A DNA stretch of 64,000 nucleotides, from the NCBI GenBank assembly GCA_037479115.1, contig JBBFLK010000016.1, positions 1-64,000 on the forward strand. The letters are read 5' to 3'. The DNA is from Anaerohalosphaeraceae bacterium (lineage in GTDB: Bacteria; Planctomycetota; Phycisphaerae; Sedimentisphaerales; Anaerohalosphaeraceae). The notes beneath the pieces are model-generated. The model saw only the letters and a list, made by a program, of their open reading frames with translations, was not told the DNA's origin and did not search any database. Position numbers and translations under genes: made by a program. Within the stretch, counting starts at the first letter, position 1; each line of letters opens with the position of its first letter. Shown one piece after another: positions 1 through 8,514 of this stretch.

Positions 1-1
1 A

Positions 2-439
2 CTAGATACACAGAATTACTTCAATGGAATTCTCAATTCCGGCGTCCTTTTCTTCCGCCGTTATCCGAAGCTGCTTCTGGGCCGATGGATGCAGAAATGT
101 GCAGCCGGCGGCCATACCGACCAAAGCGCTCTGGCAGAGATTCTTTCCGAAACCATTAACTGGAGAAAACCTCGGCAAATTCAGGTTTGGCACGGGTTCT
201 CCGTTCGACTGCTGCCGGTAGAAATCTACAACGATTATCACTTAAAAACTGGAAAAATTTTCCACTTCAAAGGCCTGCGGCACAGCAAGGAAATCTATCC
301 GCAACTGCTTCAAGCCATGCAGGCAGGCAGGAATGTCTGGCGAGAATATGAATCCTTGAAAAATCGACTGCCACAAGAAGAAAAACAGGTATCGACAATC
401 ATCGCCGTAAATCTGCTTGTACAGCCGGAAACCCTCTAA
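2..439 (+). CDS. C-terminal part of a nucleotide-sugar transferase-like protein (5' truncated by window)
   Basis: The open frame runs in from the left edge without a start and ends at TAA 437-439, giving about 145 residues. The visible part has NSGVLFFR, then DQSAL about 25 residues on, and near the end VRLLPVEIYNDY followed by IFHFKG. That spacing of an 'NSG' strand, a 'DQ' pair and a 'HFKG' end is what I know from GT8-like or nucleotide-diphospho-sugar transferases. It would add a sugar to a surface glycan, as its neighbours do. Its tail overlaps the tail of the opposite-strand GT2 gene by 4 bases. The family call is moderate; the donor and acceptor cannot be read. Confidence 0.6.
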   Translation, partial: LDTQNYFNGILNSGVLFFRRYPKLLLGRWMQKCAAGGHTDQSALAEILSETINWRKPRQIQVWHGFSVRLLPVEIYNDYHLKTGKIFHFKGLRHSKEIYPQLLQAMQAGRNVWREYESLKNRLPQEEKQVSTIIAVNLLVQPETL

Positions 440-1332
440 AAAAGACCAGCCAGAAAACGGCTAAATCGAAGACGTCCCAGCATAACAGACAAAAAAGACC
501 ATTTGTTATACTGAAGCGCCTTTTGCAAACATCGGCGTCCTTCCGCTTCCCTGCCCTCCTGCAGGAGCTTAAAGCCGGTCTTTCGATACTTCTTTGATAA
601 AATCCGCATGGCCTGCCTGCGGGGAATCCAGTCAGCCCCACCGTATTCAAAATAAAACCGCTCCGGCACCTTCAGATTGTCCAGATGAACCTTCCCTTTC
701 CCGTCTTGTCGGCTCAAACTCTCTGTCTGTATGCGCCGAATCACAAATGTTTGCGGGACAAACAAAAACGGGGTTCGAGTGGATAACCGCAGGAAAAAGT
801 CCTGGTCCTCCGCCAGCTCCAGCGTCTCATCAAAAAAGAACCCATCCAGCAGTTCCCGGCGAATTAGACTGGCCTGGCAATACACAAAAAAACGGGAAAA
901 CAAAGGCCCCACAATCCAGCCGGTACAGGCATATTTGTCATTCATTCGCTCCTGACGGCTGCCGTCCGGATGCTCCATCGTCACGGAAGCATATCCAACT
1001 CCATATTCCCGTGCCCTTTCCAGCGACGAAACCATCGTTTCCAGATAGTCCGGCATGTACAAATCATCCGAATCCAGAAAAGCAATATATTCCCCCTCTG
1101 CCTTTCGTAAGCCCAGATTCCTTGCCGAAGAAACGCCGCCGTTTTCCTTCCAAAAATAGCGTATTCGACCGTCCTTTATAGAAGAAATCTCCTGGGCCGT
1201 TCCATCTGTCGAGCCGTCATCAATCACCAGAATTTCAAAGTCCCGGAAAGTTTGACGACAGACACTCTCAACGGCCTCCCGCAGGAGCATTCTGCGGTTA
1301 TACGCAGGAATGATAACACTAACCTTCGGCAT
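436..1332 (-). CDS. Family 2 glycosyltransferase
   Basis: This 298-residue protein starts with VSVIIPAYNRRMLLREAVES, the classic GT-A beginning. It continues with LVIDDGSTDGT and GVSSARNLGLRKAEGEYIAF, followed by LDSDD, the DXD metal and nucleotide-sugar site at about residue 90. It is a cytosolic inverting glycosyltransferase, probably acting on lipid-linked surface glycan. No transmembrane segment is obvious. It is divergent from the double-kinase gene with a 73-base gap, and its 3' end overlaps the partial transferase. Family assignment is firm; the sugar is unknown. Confidence 0.88.
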   Translation of the reverse strand: MPKVSVIIPAYNRRMLLREAVESVCRQTFRDFEILVIDDGSTDGTAQEISSIKDGRIRYFWKENGGVSSARNLGLRKAEGEYIAFLDSDDLYMPDYLETMVSSLERAREYGVGYASVTMEHPDGSRQERMNDKYACTGWIVGPLFSRFFVYCQASLIRRELLDGFFFDETLELAEDQDFFLRLSTRTPFLFVPQTFVIRRIQTESLSRQDGKGKVHLDNLKVPERFYFEYGGADWIPRRQAMRILSKKYRKTGFKLLQEGREAEGRRCLQKALQYNKWSFLSVMLGRLRFSRFLAGLF

Positions 1333-1405
1333 TTTTTCGATATCCTCCCAAACAATTCTATGATATATTTAAGATTTGGAAGAAACAACAGTTAAGTACA
1401 CGAAC

Positions 1406-2782
1406 ATGACGAATACGCCGTTGGAAATTGCGATTACAGACCCGAAAACCGGGCATACAGCCGTCGTCCGGTGCACGGCCCTTTTGCGCCGCTTGAGCGG
1501 TGTGCGCTATACGTATGAAGGTTTCTGGGAGACTCGGCCGGTCATTGTCAAAATCTTTACCAGCCCCCTGCGAGGTTTCCTTCATTTCCGACGCGAAACA
1601 CAAGGACTCTCTCGGCTGGCCGAACGCGGCATCCCCAGCCCCGCTCTGCTGCATTCCGGAAAAGACCCCGCCGGCCGATGGACCCTGGTTCTCGAGAAAA
1701 TCACACCGGCGAAGGATTTGGCCAACCTGCTCGAAAAAACAGAGGACCCGCAGCAGAAAGCCGAGCTCTGCCTGAAATGGCTCGATTTTATCGCCTTAAT
1801 GCATCAAAAAGGTGTCCTTCAAAAAGACCTCCATCCGGGCAACTTTCTCTGGGACGGCAGCCGCCTTTATGCCCTGGACCCCGGCACAATCCGTTTCCGC
1901 CGCTCTCCTATCTCCGCTGAGCAGGGCCTTCGACAGCTGGCCGGCATGCTCTGCACAATCCCCCCTGCTGTCCGGGAAAATCCCCAGCCGCTGCTGGAAC
2001 ACTATGGCCGAATCCGGGGTTGGAAACCGACGGACGAAATGCTCGCCCGGTTCGAAAAGTACATCGCTCAGCGACAGCGGCGGCTCCTTCGCCAAACCCT
2101 TAAAAAAACTTTGCGCAACAGCAAACGGTATTTCTCCCTGCAGGAAGGCTCGGTCCGGGGCATGTTTACCCGTCAGGATTGGACGGAGGAAACCGCCCGG
2201 CAGTTCATCCGACAAATCGACTCGCTAATGGAGGCCGGGCAGATTCTCAAACGCGGCAATACCTGCTTTGTCAGCCGTGTGCAGTTCGGCTCGCTGGACA
2301 TTGCCGTCAAACGCTACAACTACAAGGGCTTCTGGCACTCGCTGCGGCATACCCTCAAGGGCTCCCGCGCCCGAAAATGCTGGCTGGCCGCTCACCAACT
2401 GCTGCACTGCGGCATCCCCACCCCGCGCCCTTTGGCTTGTATCATACAAAGACAAAAGGGATTGCTCCTGCAATCTTATTTTCTATCAGAGTTTCTTTCA
2501 GGCAGCAATCTGGATGAATTCCTCAAATCCTCGGCCGCTTCCCAAGAAAAAGAAAAAATTCTAAATCGGACAAAAAAGATTATTTTCTCTTTGGCTGACA
2601 ACAGTCTGGCCCATTATGATCTGAAACTGAGCAATATTCGCATCTCCAATGGTCAGCCGGTTCTGATTGATCTGGATGCACTTCGCCCGCAACTGCTTTG
2701 GCGGAAGAAAGGCAGCATCCAAAAAAAAATGGAAGCGGCCTTTGGCAAACGACTGGAACAATTCATCCACGCAGCGCATTGA
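1406..2782 (+). CDS. Tandem lipopolysaccharide-kinase-like protein (two kinase domains)
   Basis: About 458 residues from ATG 1406; a TTG at 1376 in the same frame is an alternative start and neither has a clear Shine-Dalgarno. The protein holds two eukaryotic-like kinase lobes of the WaaP/Kdo-kinase type. The first has DLHPGN (about 141-146) as catalytic loop and LDPG (about 157-160) in place of DFG. The second has IAVKRY as the ATP lysine strand, HYDLKLSN (D about 405) as catalytic loop and LIDLDAL (about 420-426) as metal motif. Such kinases phosphorylate heptose or Kdo in the LPS core at the inner membrane. It is the only plus-strand gene inside the minus-strand glycan locus, and its last 20 bases overlap the end of the next gene. 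Both domains keep the catalytic Asp, so two active sites are possible. Confidence 0.72.
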   Translation: MTNTPLEIAITDPKTGHTAVVRCTALLRRLSGVRYTYEGFWETRPVIVKIFTSPLRGFLHFRRETQGLSRLAERGIPSPALLHSGKDPAGRWTLVLEKITPAKDLANLLEKTEDPQQKAELCLKWLDFIALMHQKGVLQKDLHPGNFLWDGSRLYALDPGTIRFRRSPISAEQGLRQLAGMLCTIPPAVRENPQPLLEHYGRIRGWKPTDEMLARFEKYIAQRQRRLLRQTLKKTLRNSKRYFSLQEGSVRGMFTRQDWTEETARQFIRQIDSLMEAGQILKRGNTCFVSRVQFGSLDIAVKRYNYKGFWHSLRHTLKGSRARKCWLAAHQLLHCGIPTPRPLACIIQRQKGLLLQSYFLSEFLSGSNLDEFLKSSAASQEKEKILNRTKKIIFSLADNSLAHYDLKLSNIRISNGQPVLIDLDALRPQLLWRKKGSIQKKMEAAFGKRLEQFIHAAH

Positions 2783-3755
2783 AAACAATGCGGCAGAAGC
2801 GTTCACCAATAACATGCTGATCATATTGCTTCACATAATCCTTTGCCTTTCGCCCTAAATCCTTCCGAAGCTGCTCGTCATGAATCAGTTGATGAACGTA
2901 TTGACACCACTGTTCGAGAGTCGAAGCGGAAAATCCGGCCCCGCTTTCCTCAATGAAGTCACGATTAACTCCTACCGGCGAAGCAATCACAGGCAGCCCA
3001 GCCGCAAAATACTGAAGAATCTTAAAACCGCATTTCCCCCGCGTGAAACGATTATCCGGCAGCGGAGCCAGCCCGATGTCACACTCCTGAAGCCGTTGGG
3101 TCTGCGTATCCAAAGTCCACACAACCCATTCTACCGGCAAATGCTGTAAGCCCAAAAACCGGTCTGCAATAATTCTCAGAACGGCAGAAGGGTTTCCCTG
3201 CCCAATTGTCTCCAGAGCCGGTTTTATCTCTTCCAAATAGTGAAGCGTGCTGCGGCTGCCGATCCAGACCAGGCGGATTTTTCCATCTTGCGGTTTCTTA
3301 ATTTGCGACGCATAAGCCCTCCCATCCAGACCGGTAGGGAGAATATGAACATTTTTGCAAAAAGATCTTGCATGCTCCGCCAGATAAGAATTGCCGGCAA
3401 TCACACAGTCCGCCATCTTCACCGTTCGCCGAAATCGACGAAAATGGCTGGTCCAATTCCTGTCGGGTTGTCCAGGATTATACATTACCGCATCATCAAA
3501 ATCATATAGAATGCACCGCGCGGTCTTTCGCAGAATCCGAGCATCGAGCATATTAAGCGTCTTTTTATGAATCAGGACTGCATCAAACCGCCCGGCCTCC
3601 CGAAACAGCCGCCAACGCTGCCGATAGGATGCAGGAATCCGCTCAACCCGACAAGTCACGCCGCAGCCAGCCAGCCGCTCCAGATACACCCCAATCCGCT
3701 CCCGATAACTGGCCCGCTCCGGATTGTTCGATAGAACGAGAAGCTTCACATTCAA
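2763..3755 (-). CDS. GT4-type glycosyltransferase
   Basis: About 330 residues from TTG 3755, which has GAGG eight bases upstream and leads straight into KLLVLSNNP, the first beta strand of a GT-B fold. The longer frame to 3809 also begins with TTG and would overlap the upstream gene. Middle region: IRLVWIGSRSTLHYL is the start of the second Rossmann lobe. KILQYFAAGLPVIASPVGVN is the nucleotide-sugar binding E/K-x7-G block of GT4 enzymes. It is a retaining transferase probably building the same surface glycan as its neighbours. It is the last gene of the minus-strand run and follows the sulfotransferase gene by 25 bases. Confidence 0.8.
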   Translation of the reverse strand: MNVKLLVLSNNPERASYRERIGVYLERLAGCGVTCRVERIPASYRQRWRLFREAGRFDAVLIHKKTLNMLDARILRKTARCILYDFDDAVMYNPGQPDRNWTSHFRRFRRTVKMADCVIAGNSYLAEHARSFCKNVHILPTGLDGRAYASQIKKPQDGKIRLVWIGSRSTLHYLEEIKPALETIGQGNPSAVLRIIADRFLGLQHLPVEWVVWTLDTQTQRLQECDIGLAPLPDNRFTRGKCGFKILQYFAAGLPVIASPVGVNRDFIEESGAGFSASTLEQWCQYVHQLIHDEQLRKDLGRKAKDYVKQYDQHVIGERFCRIVFNALRG

Positions 3756-3780
3756 TACTCTGTCCTCACAGGAAGTGTGA

Positions 3781-4680
3781 TTATCCAATAGATACCGGGT
3801 TGCCGTCAACCGGCTCGTTCTTGAAGATTGTTAATCCTCGCTCATAATCAAAAAAGACACCTATTTTGTTCAAATAATCCGCAACAGAAGGATGATTATA
3901 AATCTCCCTTTGAGTCTTCTCATCGAGCTCTTTCTTCCATCTCTGGTCAAAATACAGCTCGCCGTCCTGCGGCGGCTTCAGATAGTCTTTCTTTACACTG
4001 CCGTGATGAGAAAAATTCCAGTACTCCTTCTGCAACGGCTCATGTTCATATCCCAGCCATCCCATCAACTCTCCCAGCACTTCATCCGCTTTCATTACCA
4101 AATCATGATAGGTAACAAGCCGGAAATCCAGCCGGTTTCGTTCAAGAAAGTCCGTAATCTGCTGATTTTGATAAAGCCAATGCCAAAAGCAGGCCCGGCT
4201 TTCTCCTCCGGTCAATATCTCCCAGGCATGCCTCCAGCATCGCCGTGCTGTTTTCAGCCGACGTCGGAATTTGTCCCCCGGTTCAAAACTGAGCTTCCAT
4301 CGGCGAACCAGAGCCCGCGGGTCCCGAATCAAATGAATATACTTCATCGTATATCCGGGCATCCCCGAAAACCGACTCGCCCACTGAACCTTTTTGGAAT
4401 TATCAACCACCGTGGAAACCAAAGGATAGGAACGGGACAGATTGTCAAAAATGATGTCATAAAATTTTTCGGCCGGGCGGCCTCGAATCCCTGCAAGTAC
4501 CGGACAGAGTTCCTCCGAAGCACACATGGAACACACTCGATGCCTTGTATCTTTCCGACGAAAATGATGCAGCTCTCCAACAGACCTGCATCGGCTGTGA
4601 GACCCCAGCTGCAAAGCCAGAAGATGCGAGCCCGCATAGTTGGTAGACAAGATATAAACAATCTGTCTTTGAACCGTCAT
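3781..4680 (-). CDS. PAPS-dependent sulfotransferase-like protein
   Basis: This 299-residue protein opens with IVYILSTNYAGSHLLALQLG, resembling the 5'-phosphosulfate P-loop of carbohydrate sulfotransferases. A second block, YIHLIRDPRALVRRW (about 113-128), matches the 3'-phosphate binding Arg-Asp-Pro-Arg segment. It would transfer sulfate from PAPS to a sugar hydroxyl. A cysteine cluster (CSMC...C, about 50-62) is unusual and could bind metal or form disulfides. ATG 4680 is preceded by AAGGAG at a 12-base spacing. It sits between glycosyltransferase genes, so a sulfated surface polysaccharide is likely; the acceptor is unknown. Confidence 0.75.
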   Translation of the reverse strand: MTVQRQIVYILSTNYAGSHLLALQLGSHSRCRSVGELHHFRRKDTRHRVCSMCASEELCPVLAGIRGRPAEKFYDIIFDNLSRSYPLVSTVVDNSKKVQWASRFSGMPGYTMKYIHLIRDPRALVRRWKLSFEPGDKFRRRLKTARRCWRHAWEILTGGESRACFWHWLYQNQQITDFLERNRLDFRLVTYHDLVMKADEVLGELMGWLGYEHEPLQKEYWNFSHHGSVKKDYLKPPQDGELYFDQRWKKELDEKTQREIYNHPSVADYLNKIGVFFDYERGLTIFKNEPVDGNPVSIG

Positions 4681-4752
4681 TCGCTTTTTTAGCTCCTTGT
4701 TTTTTTCAAAGGCCTAAACAAATCTGCTCAGGCTGGAAAACATTCTATTCGC

Positions 4753-5802
4753 TCAAAGAATGACTTTCCAGGGAGCATTGTAATCGCCCGTCCTGATCAA
4801 GTCCATCAAATGCTGGGCCATCCTGGTACAGTTGAATTCCCGGTGAGCGTGTTCCATTCCTGCACGCGCAATCCGCTCCCGCTCCTCTTCATGAGCCAAA
4901 TACCACTCCGCCAGCTCAAAGAACTCCTCCGCCGTATCAAAATACCGCAGATGTTTTCCATCCTGAAAAAGAAGGTCGGAATCCGGCACTCGTTTGGCCA
5001 GCGTGAACGTCCCGCAGGAAATGCAATTTACCAGCCGGTCCGAATGATAGAGAGGTATATCATCAACAACATTAATACTCAGGGCAACCTTGGCAGCACT
5101 AACAGCCTGGAAGACCTCAATGCCATCCAGGGTAGGAAACCCAAAGCACCCGTACAAACGAACCCCTTTCCTGTTTCTCAGACGTTCCAGCAAAAGCTGT
5201 CTTTCCTTATCCGTTTCGGCCAAAAACCGGTTGTGGCCTTCTGAACCTGTAAAAATAATATCAGACTTCCATTTCTCCTCTACATTGGGATAGGGCCTCT
5301 GGATATCGGGATCGCAGGGACAAGGAAGAAAAGCACATCGCGGAACACCTTCCTTTTTAAATCTTTGCATCCACAAACCGGCATTTGTTACAATTGCCAG
5401 GTCCAGCATTTTGAGGATTTCAAACCATCTCGGTGGGGAATCAGAAGGATAAATGTCTGTATCCCGTCCAACTAAAAAAGCGTAGGGAGCTGCCTTTCGA
5501 ATCTCATGAATCATCTCTATATTAAAGTATTTCATGACACACAGGATCAGGATATCCGGATGATATCGTCGAATCTGCTCCAGCATAACCTCAAAGGCCT
5601 TCGCTTTTTCTGATCGTTGTTTCAGAATAGGTATCGGCCACATACACTTCTGTTCTGCAATATCCCAGAAGCTAAACGGCTGGACATCGTGTCCGAGACG
5701 GAGCAGTCCCTTAACCCATCGACGCCGTTCGAGCCGAATGGACTTGGGAGAATCATTTTTAAAATCTGCAACTAAGAAAATCCGTTTGCTGTCATTCAAC
5801 AT
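4753..5802 (-). CDS. CgeB-like glycosyltransferase, copy A
   Basis: 349 residues with the layout of CgeB/DUF3880-type GT-B glycosyltransferases. The N-terminal half contains FLVADFKNDSPKSIRLERRR and the GRDTD segment. The C-terminal half has YHSDRLVNCISCGTFTLAKR followed by a short conserved acidic tail, typical of the Glyco_trans_1_2 nucleotide-sugar lobe. The motif FLPCPCDPDIQ is shared with the next gene, and the two proteins are collinear over their whole length, ending in APWK-x2-L. The genes are 12 bases apart, so this is a tandem duplication within one operon. The role is presumably sugar addition to surface glycan; the substrate is unknown. Confidence 0.72.
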   Translation of the reverse strand: MLNDSKRIFLVADFKNDSPKSIRLERRRWVKGLLRLGHDVQPFSFWDIAEQKCMWPIPILKQRSEKAKAFEVMLEQIRRYHPDILILCVMKYFNIEMIHEIRKAAPYAFLVGRDTDIYPSDSPPRWFEILKMLDLAIVTNAGLWMQRFKKEGVPRCAFLPCPCDPDIQRPYPNVEEKWKSDIIFTGSEGHNRFLAETDKERQLLLERLRNRKGVRLYGCFGFPTLDGIEVFQAVSAAKVALSINVVDDIPLYHSDRLVNCISCGTFTLAKRVPDSDLLFQDGKHLRYFDTAEEFFELAEWYLAHEEERERIARAGMEHAHREFNCTRMAQHLMDLIRTGDYNAPWKVIL

Positions 5803-5814
5803 CCTGATTTCCCT

Positions 5815-6852
5815 TTAAAGAACATATTTCCAGGGAGCAGAATAACTGCCTGTCTCAACCAAATCGAGCACCCGCTGGGCCATCAACGTGCAATTCATCT
5901 GACTATGGGCCTTCTCCATACCTGCCTGCGAGATAGCGCGTCGTTCGCTTTCATGCTGAAGGTACCAGGCCGCTAAATCAAAAAACTCATCCGCGCTATG
6001 AAAATACCTCATTTCGCGCCGATCCTCAAAAAGCAGGTTCGAATCAGGAACCCACTTGGCCAGCGTAAAAGCCCCGCAGGCAAGACAGTTAGTAAAACGA
6101 TCAGAGTGATAAAGCCGCTGAGTATTATCGGCATTGATGCTTAAGGCAATTTTGGTGTTCGAAATCACCCGAAAAGCATCAAGACCTTCTATGCGTCCAT
6201 GCCCCAGCCCGCCGCCATACACACGTGCAGAGGACATCTGGGACAACCGTTTCAAGATGGCGGTTCGTTCCGGATCCGTGGTATGTATCGGATGTTCCGA
6301 ACGGCCGATGAAAAGAATATCGGTCTGTAAATGCGGGTCGGTTTCATAAGGATGCTGAATATCGGGATCACAGGGACACGGCATAAAGGCACAGACTGGC
6401 ACGCCGGCTTTTTTATAGTCCTGAAGCCACGAACCTGCATTCGTCGCAAGGACAATATCCATTTTGCGGGCGATTCGCATTCGTTCCTTATTTTGTGCCG
6501 GATTCCAATCATTATCTCGTCCAAGAAAGACCGTATGTTTCAGCGCATTTCTCAAAAAATCCAAACACTCCGGGCTGATATCCCTCATATTGAGAATCAA
6601 CACCATCTGGGGCCGATAGGATTCGGCAATCTGAATCAGAGATTCTTCTGTTTTCCTTCTCCCAAACAGAAGAGCATATTTTCTTTTATGAAAAGGAGTA
6701 AAATGATGAATGATATTTCGATAACTGAAACTCTGAACATCACAGCCGGCCCGTACGAAACCCTTAATCCAATGCCTCCTCTCTATCCGAAGAGATTCGG
6801 GCAAATGCAGCTTAAAATCACCGATAATCAGAATTCGTTTGGCCCAAGCCAT
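5815..6852 (-). CDS. CgeB-like glycosyltransferase, copy B
   Basis: 345 residues, the tandem paralogue of the downstream gene. It shares the SIRIERRHWIKG-like opening (here LPESLRIERRHWIKG), the LGRDNDWNP stretch, FMPCPCDPDIQ, and the C-terminal YHSDRFTNCLACGAFTLAKW block. The N-terminal acceptor-side half differs more from copy A than the donor-binding half does, which suggests the two use a similar donor on different acceptors. It lies 15 bases after the FkbM gene on the minus strand, consistent with one transcript. Confidence 0.72.
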   Translation of the reverse strand: MAWAKRILIIGDFKLHLPESLRIERRHWIKGFVRAGCDVQSFSYRNIIHHFTPFHKRKYALLFGRRKTEESLIQIAESYRPQMVLILNMRDISPECLDFLRNALKHTVFLGRDNDWNPAQNKERMRIARKMDIVLATNAGSWLQDYKKAGVPVCAFMPCPCDPDIQHPYETDPHLQTDILFIGRSEHPIHTTDPERTAILKRLSQMSSARVYGGGLGHGRIEGLDAFRVISNTKIALSINADNTQRLYHSDRFTNCLACGAFTLAKWVPDSNLLFEDRREMRYFHSADEFFDLAAWYLQHESERRAISQAGMEKAHSQMNCTLMAQRVLDLVETGSYSAPWKYVL

Positions 6853-6867
6853 TCAATTTTCTACCCC

Positions 6868-7530
6868 TTATGCAAGAAATAATACATCTTCCGTCGAAGA
6901 AATTTCAGCCAGATCCAAACGATGAGTTCCAAAGACACAGTAGGGTTGATAGCCGAAGGATGCCATATATCCCTCAAAGTCAGCCGGCGTAATTCCAAAA
7001 TGGGCCATCCCGTTTCTCGACACCTCCGCCAGAACCGGAGGCAGGGAATGCTTGTTCTGCGCAAAATATTCCGAACACCCTCTTAGAACAGCCCATTCAT
7101 ATCCTTCTGTATCAATTTTAATCATCGAAGGGAAATTCTTGTTCCTATTTAAATAAGAATCCAGCCGCTCCTTCTTCACCTGTATCCTGGTTTCAACCTT
7201 ATCCGGATCGATAAAATCTGCCAGCATCGAAGAGCCTCCCGGGTTAGAGCGATGAACATACATTGGTACGGCTTCTTCGAATGAATCCCCCAAAGCCGTA
7301 TCGTTTAAAAAAAAGGGGTAGGAAGGATTCAACTCCTTCAGTCTCTTCAACAAGGCAAAATACTGCGGAACAGGTTCAAAACAATGAACAGCCCCATCTG
7401 GACCGACAATATCCGCTGCCACTGCAGATATGAAACCGAAATTCGCCCCTACATCGATAAACACTCCTTGTTTAGGAAGAAATTTCCGAATCGACTCCTG
7501 AATATGAAACTCGTAGGTTCTATCAAACAT
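6868..7530 (-). CDS. FkbM-family SAM methyltransferase (downstream fragment of an interrupted gene)
   Basis: 220 residues carrying the FkbM methyltransferase fold. GVFIDVGANFGFIS (about 22-35) is the SAM-binding glycine loop, HCFEPVPQYF follows, and IKIDTEGYEWAVLRG is the typical acidic block. Such enzymes O-methylate sugars in surface polysaccharides. The ATG at 7530 has no Shine-Dalgarno. The same frame continues upstream past a single TAA (7537-7539) to ATG 7686, which has a good ribosome site, so this ORF is probably the main part of a gene broken by one nonsense codon. Enough of the catalytic domain remains that reinitiation could give an active enzyme. Confidence 0.8.
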   Translation of the reverse strand: MFDRTYEFHIQESIRKFLPKQGVFIDVGANFGFISAVAADIVGPDGAVHCFEPVPQYFALLKRLKELNPSYPFFLNDTALGDSFEEAVPMYVHRSNPGGSSMLADFIDPDKVETRIQVKKERLDSYLNRNKNFPSMIKIDTEGYEWAVLRGCSEYFAQNKHSLPPVLAEVSRNGMAHFGITPADFEGYMASFGYQPYCVFGTHRLDLAEISSTEDVLFLA

Positions 7531-7536
7531 TTTTCG

Positions 7537-7686
7537 TTAGCGAGGCGTGTTGTGAAATTCGAAACAAATCTTCCCGACAGTTCCCTGAAATGTCTCAGCA
7601 GGATACGAAAGGTGTTGGGCCCTCCATTTTCTCCACTTCTTTTTAAAATAAAAAAGCGGATGTTTCCGTTTCCAGTTCTCTTCCAT
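7537..7686 (-). pseudogene. N-terminal piece of the FkbM methyltransferase gene, ended by in-frame TAA
   Basis: A 49-codon frame starting at ATG 7686, with GAGGAG (7695-7700) eight bases upstream and overlapping the end of the preceding GT2 gene, as expected for an operon gene. It is in the same frame as the FkbM ORF, separated only by TAA 7537-7539 and two codons. The product is basic (KRKHPLFYFKKKWRKWR) and ends VGKICFEFHNTPR, which resembles the beta strand that usually comes before the FkbM core. Joined across the stop the gene would encode about 272 residues, a normal length for the family. This may be a real mutation or a sequencing error. Confidence 0.6.
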
Positions 7687-7698
7687 AACATAAACTCC

Positions 7699-8514
7699 TC
7701 AAAAATCCAAAGAATCCTCTGAAAGAATAGAACGAATCAGCTCAGAGCCCATGATTGCATTTATACGCGTTTGAATCTTTTTGATTGTCCGCCTTCGGAG
7801 ATGATACTGCTCCGCATTCAGCACCTGCGTTGCGTGGGCCAGATGGAACACGTATTGCTTCAGTACCCGGTCCGGGATGCGGACTGTCTTGTACCCACGG
7901 TCCTCCAGCTCAAAATACAGCTTCTGCCCCACTGTCAGTCCCTTGTCCCGGTCCATCAGAAATGTCAGTCCCTCTTTTTTCAAAATCTCCGTCCGGTACG
8001 CACAGCAGACCGTTCGATTGTAATAGCGGTACCGCCCCAGCGGGTCCGGCACCCGAAACAGTTTTCGAAAGAAGGTTTTGTAATCGGTCGCCTTCTTCAG
8101 CCAGACTCGCCAGGTCTCCTCCAGCTCCGCCTTCCCACCGCCGACACAGGCCATCTTCGGCTCATCCCGAAACGGCTCCAGCAGCATCTCCAGCCACCCC
8201 TCCCGATGCACCACCGTATCCGAATGCAGCGACACAAAAAACTCCGTCCGGCACTCCTGCAGGGCCCAATCCAGTGCCGCCGCATGAGCATACCCGCCGC
8301 TGGCATCATTTGCCGGGTCCTTTCGCTCCATCAGCCGAATCCACTTAAGCGACTTTAAATACTCCAGCGACTCATCCTGCGAATTGTTATCCACCACGAC
8401 CACCTCATACGGACCGCGGGTATATCTGCGGATACTCCGCAGACACAGACGCGTCAAATCGAGCGTCTTGTAGTTGACCACACAAATTGTTGCGATTCCG
8501 TTCGTCCGGCTCAT
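7699..8514 (-). CDS. Family 2 glycosyltransferase (rhamnosyltransferase-like)
   Basis: 271 residues with the GT-A start IATICVVNYKTLDLTRLCLR, then VVVVDNNSQDESLEYL. LHSDTVVHREGWLEML holds the metal-binding SDT in place of DXD, a form often seen in rhamnosyltransferases. Given the complete dTDP-L-rhamnose operon just upstream, rhamnose is a reasonable donor, but that is inference from context. Its ATG overlaps the stop of the ABC flippase gene by 4 bases (8511-8514), so translation is coupled. Confidence 0.83.
   Translation of the reverse strand: MSRTNGIATICVVNYKTLDLTRLCLRSIRRYTRGPYEVVVVDNNSQDESLEYLKSLKWIRLMERKDPANDASGGYAHAAALDWALQECRTEFFVSLHSDTVVHREGWLEMLLEPFRDEPKMACVGGGKAELEETWRVWLKKATDYKTFFRKLFRVPDPLGRYRYYNRTVCCAYRTEILKKEGLTFLMDRDKGLTVGQKLYFELEDRGYKTVRIPDRVLKQYVFHLAHATQVLNAEQYHLRRRTIKKIQTRINAIMGSELIRSILSEDSLDF

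Noticed and set aside
7537-7686. The 49-residue ORF as an independent small gene
   Set aside because: It is in frame with, and 6 bases short of, the FkbM ORF, and its sequence fits the missing N-terminus.
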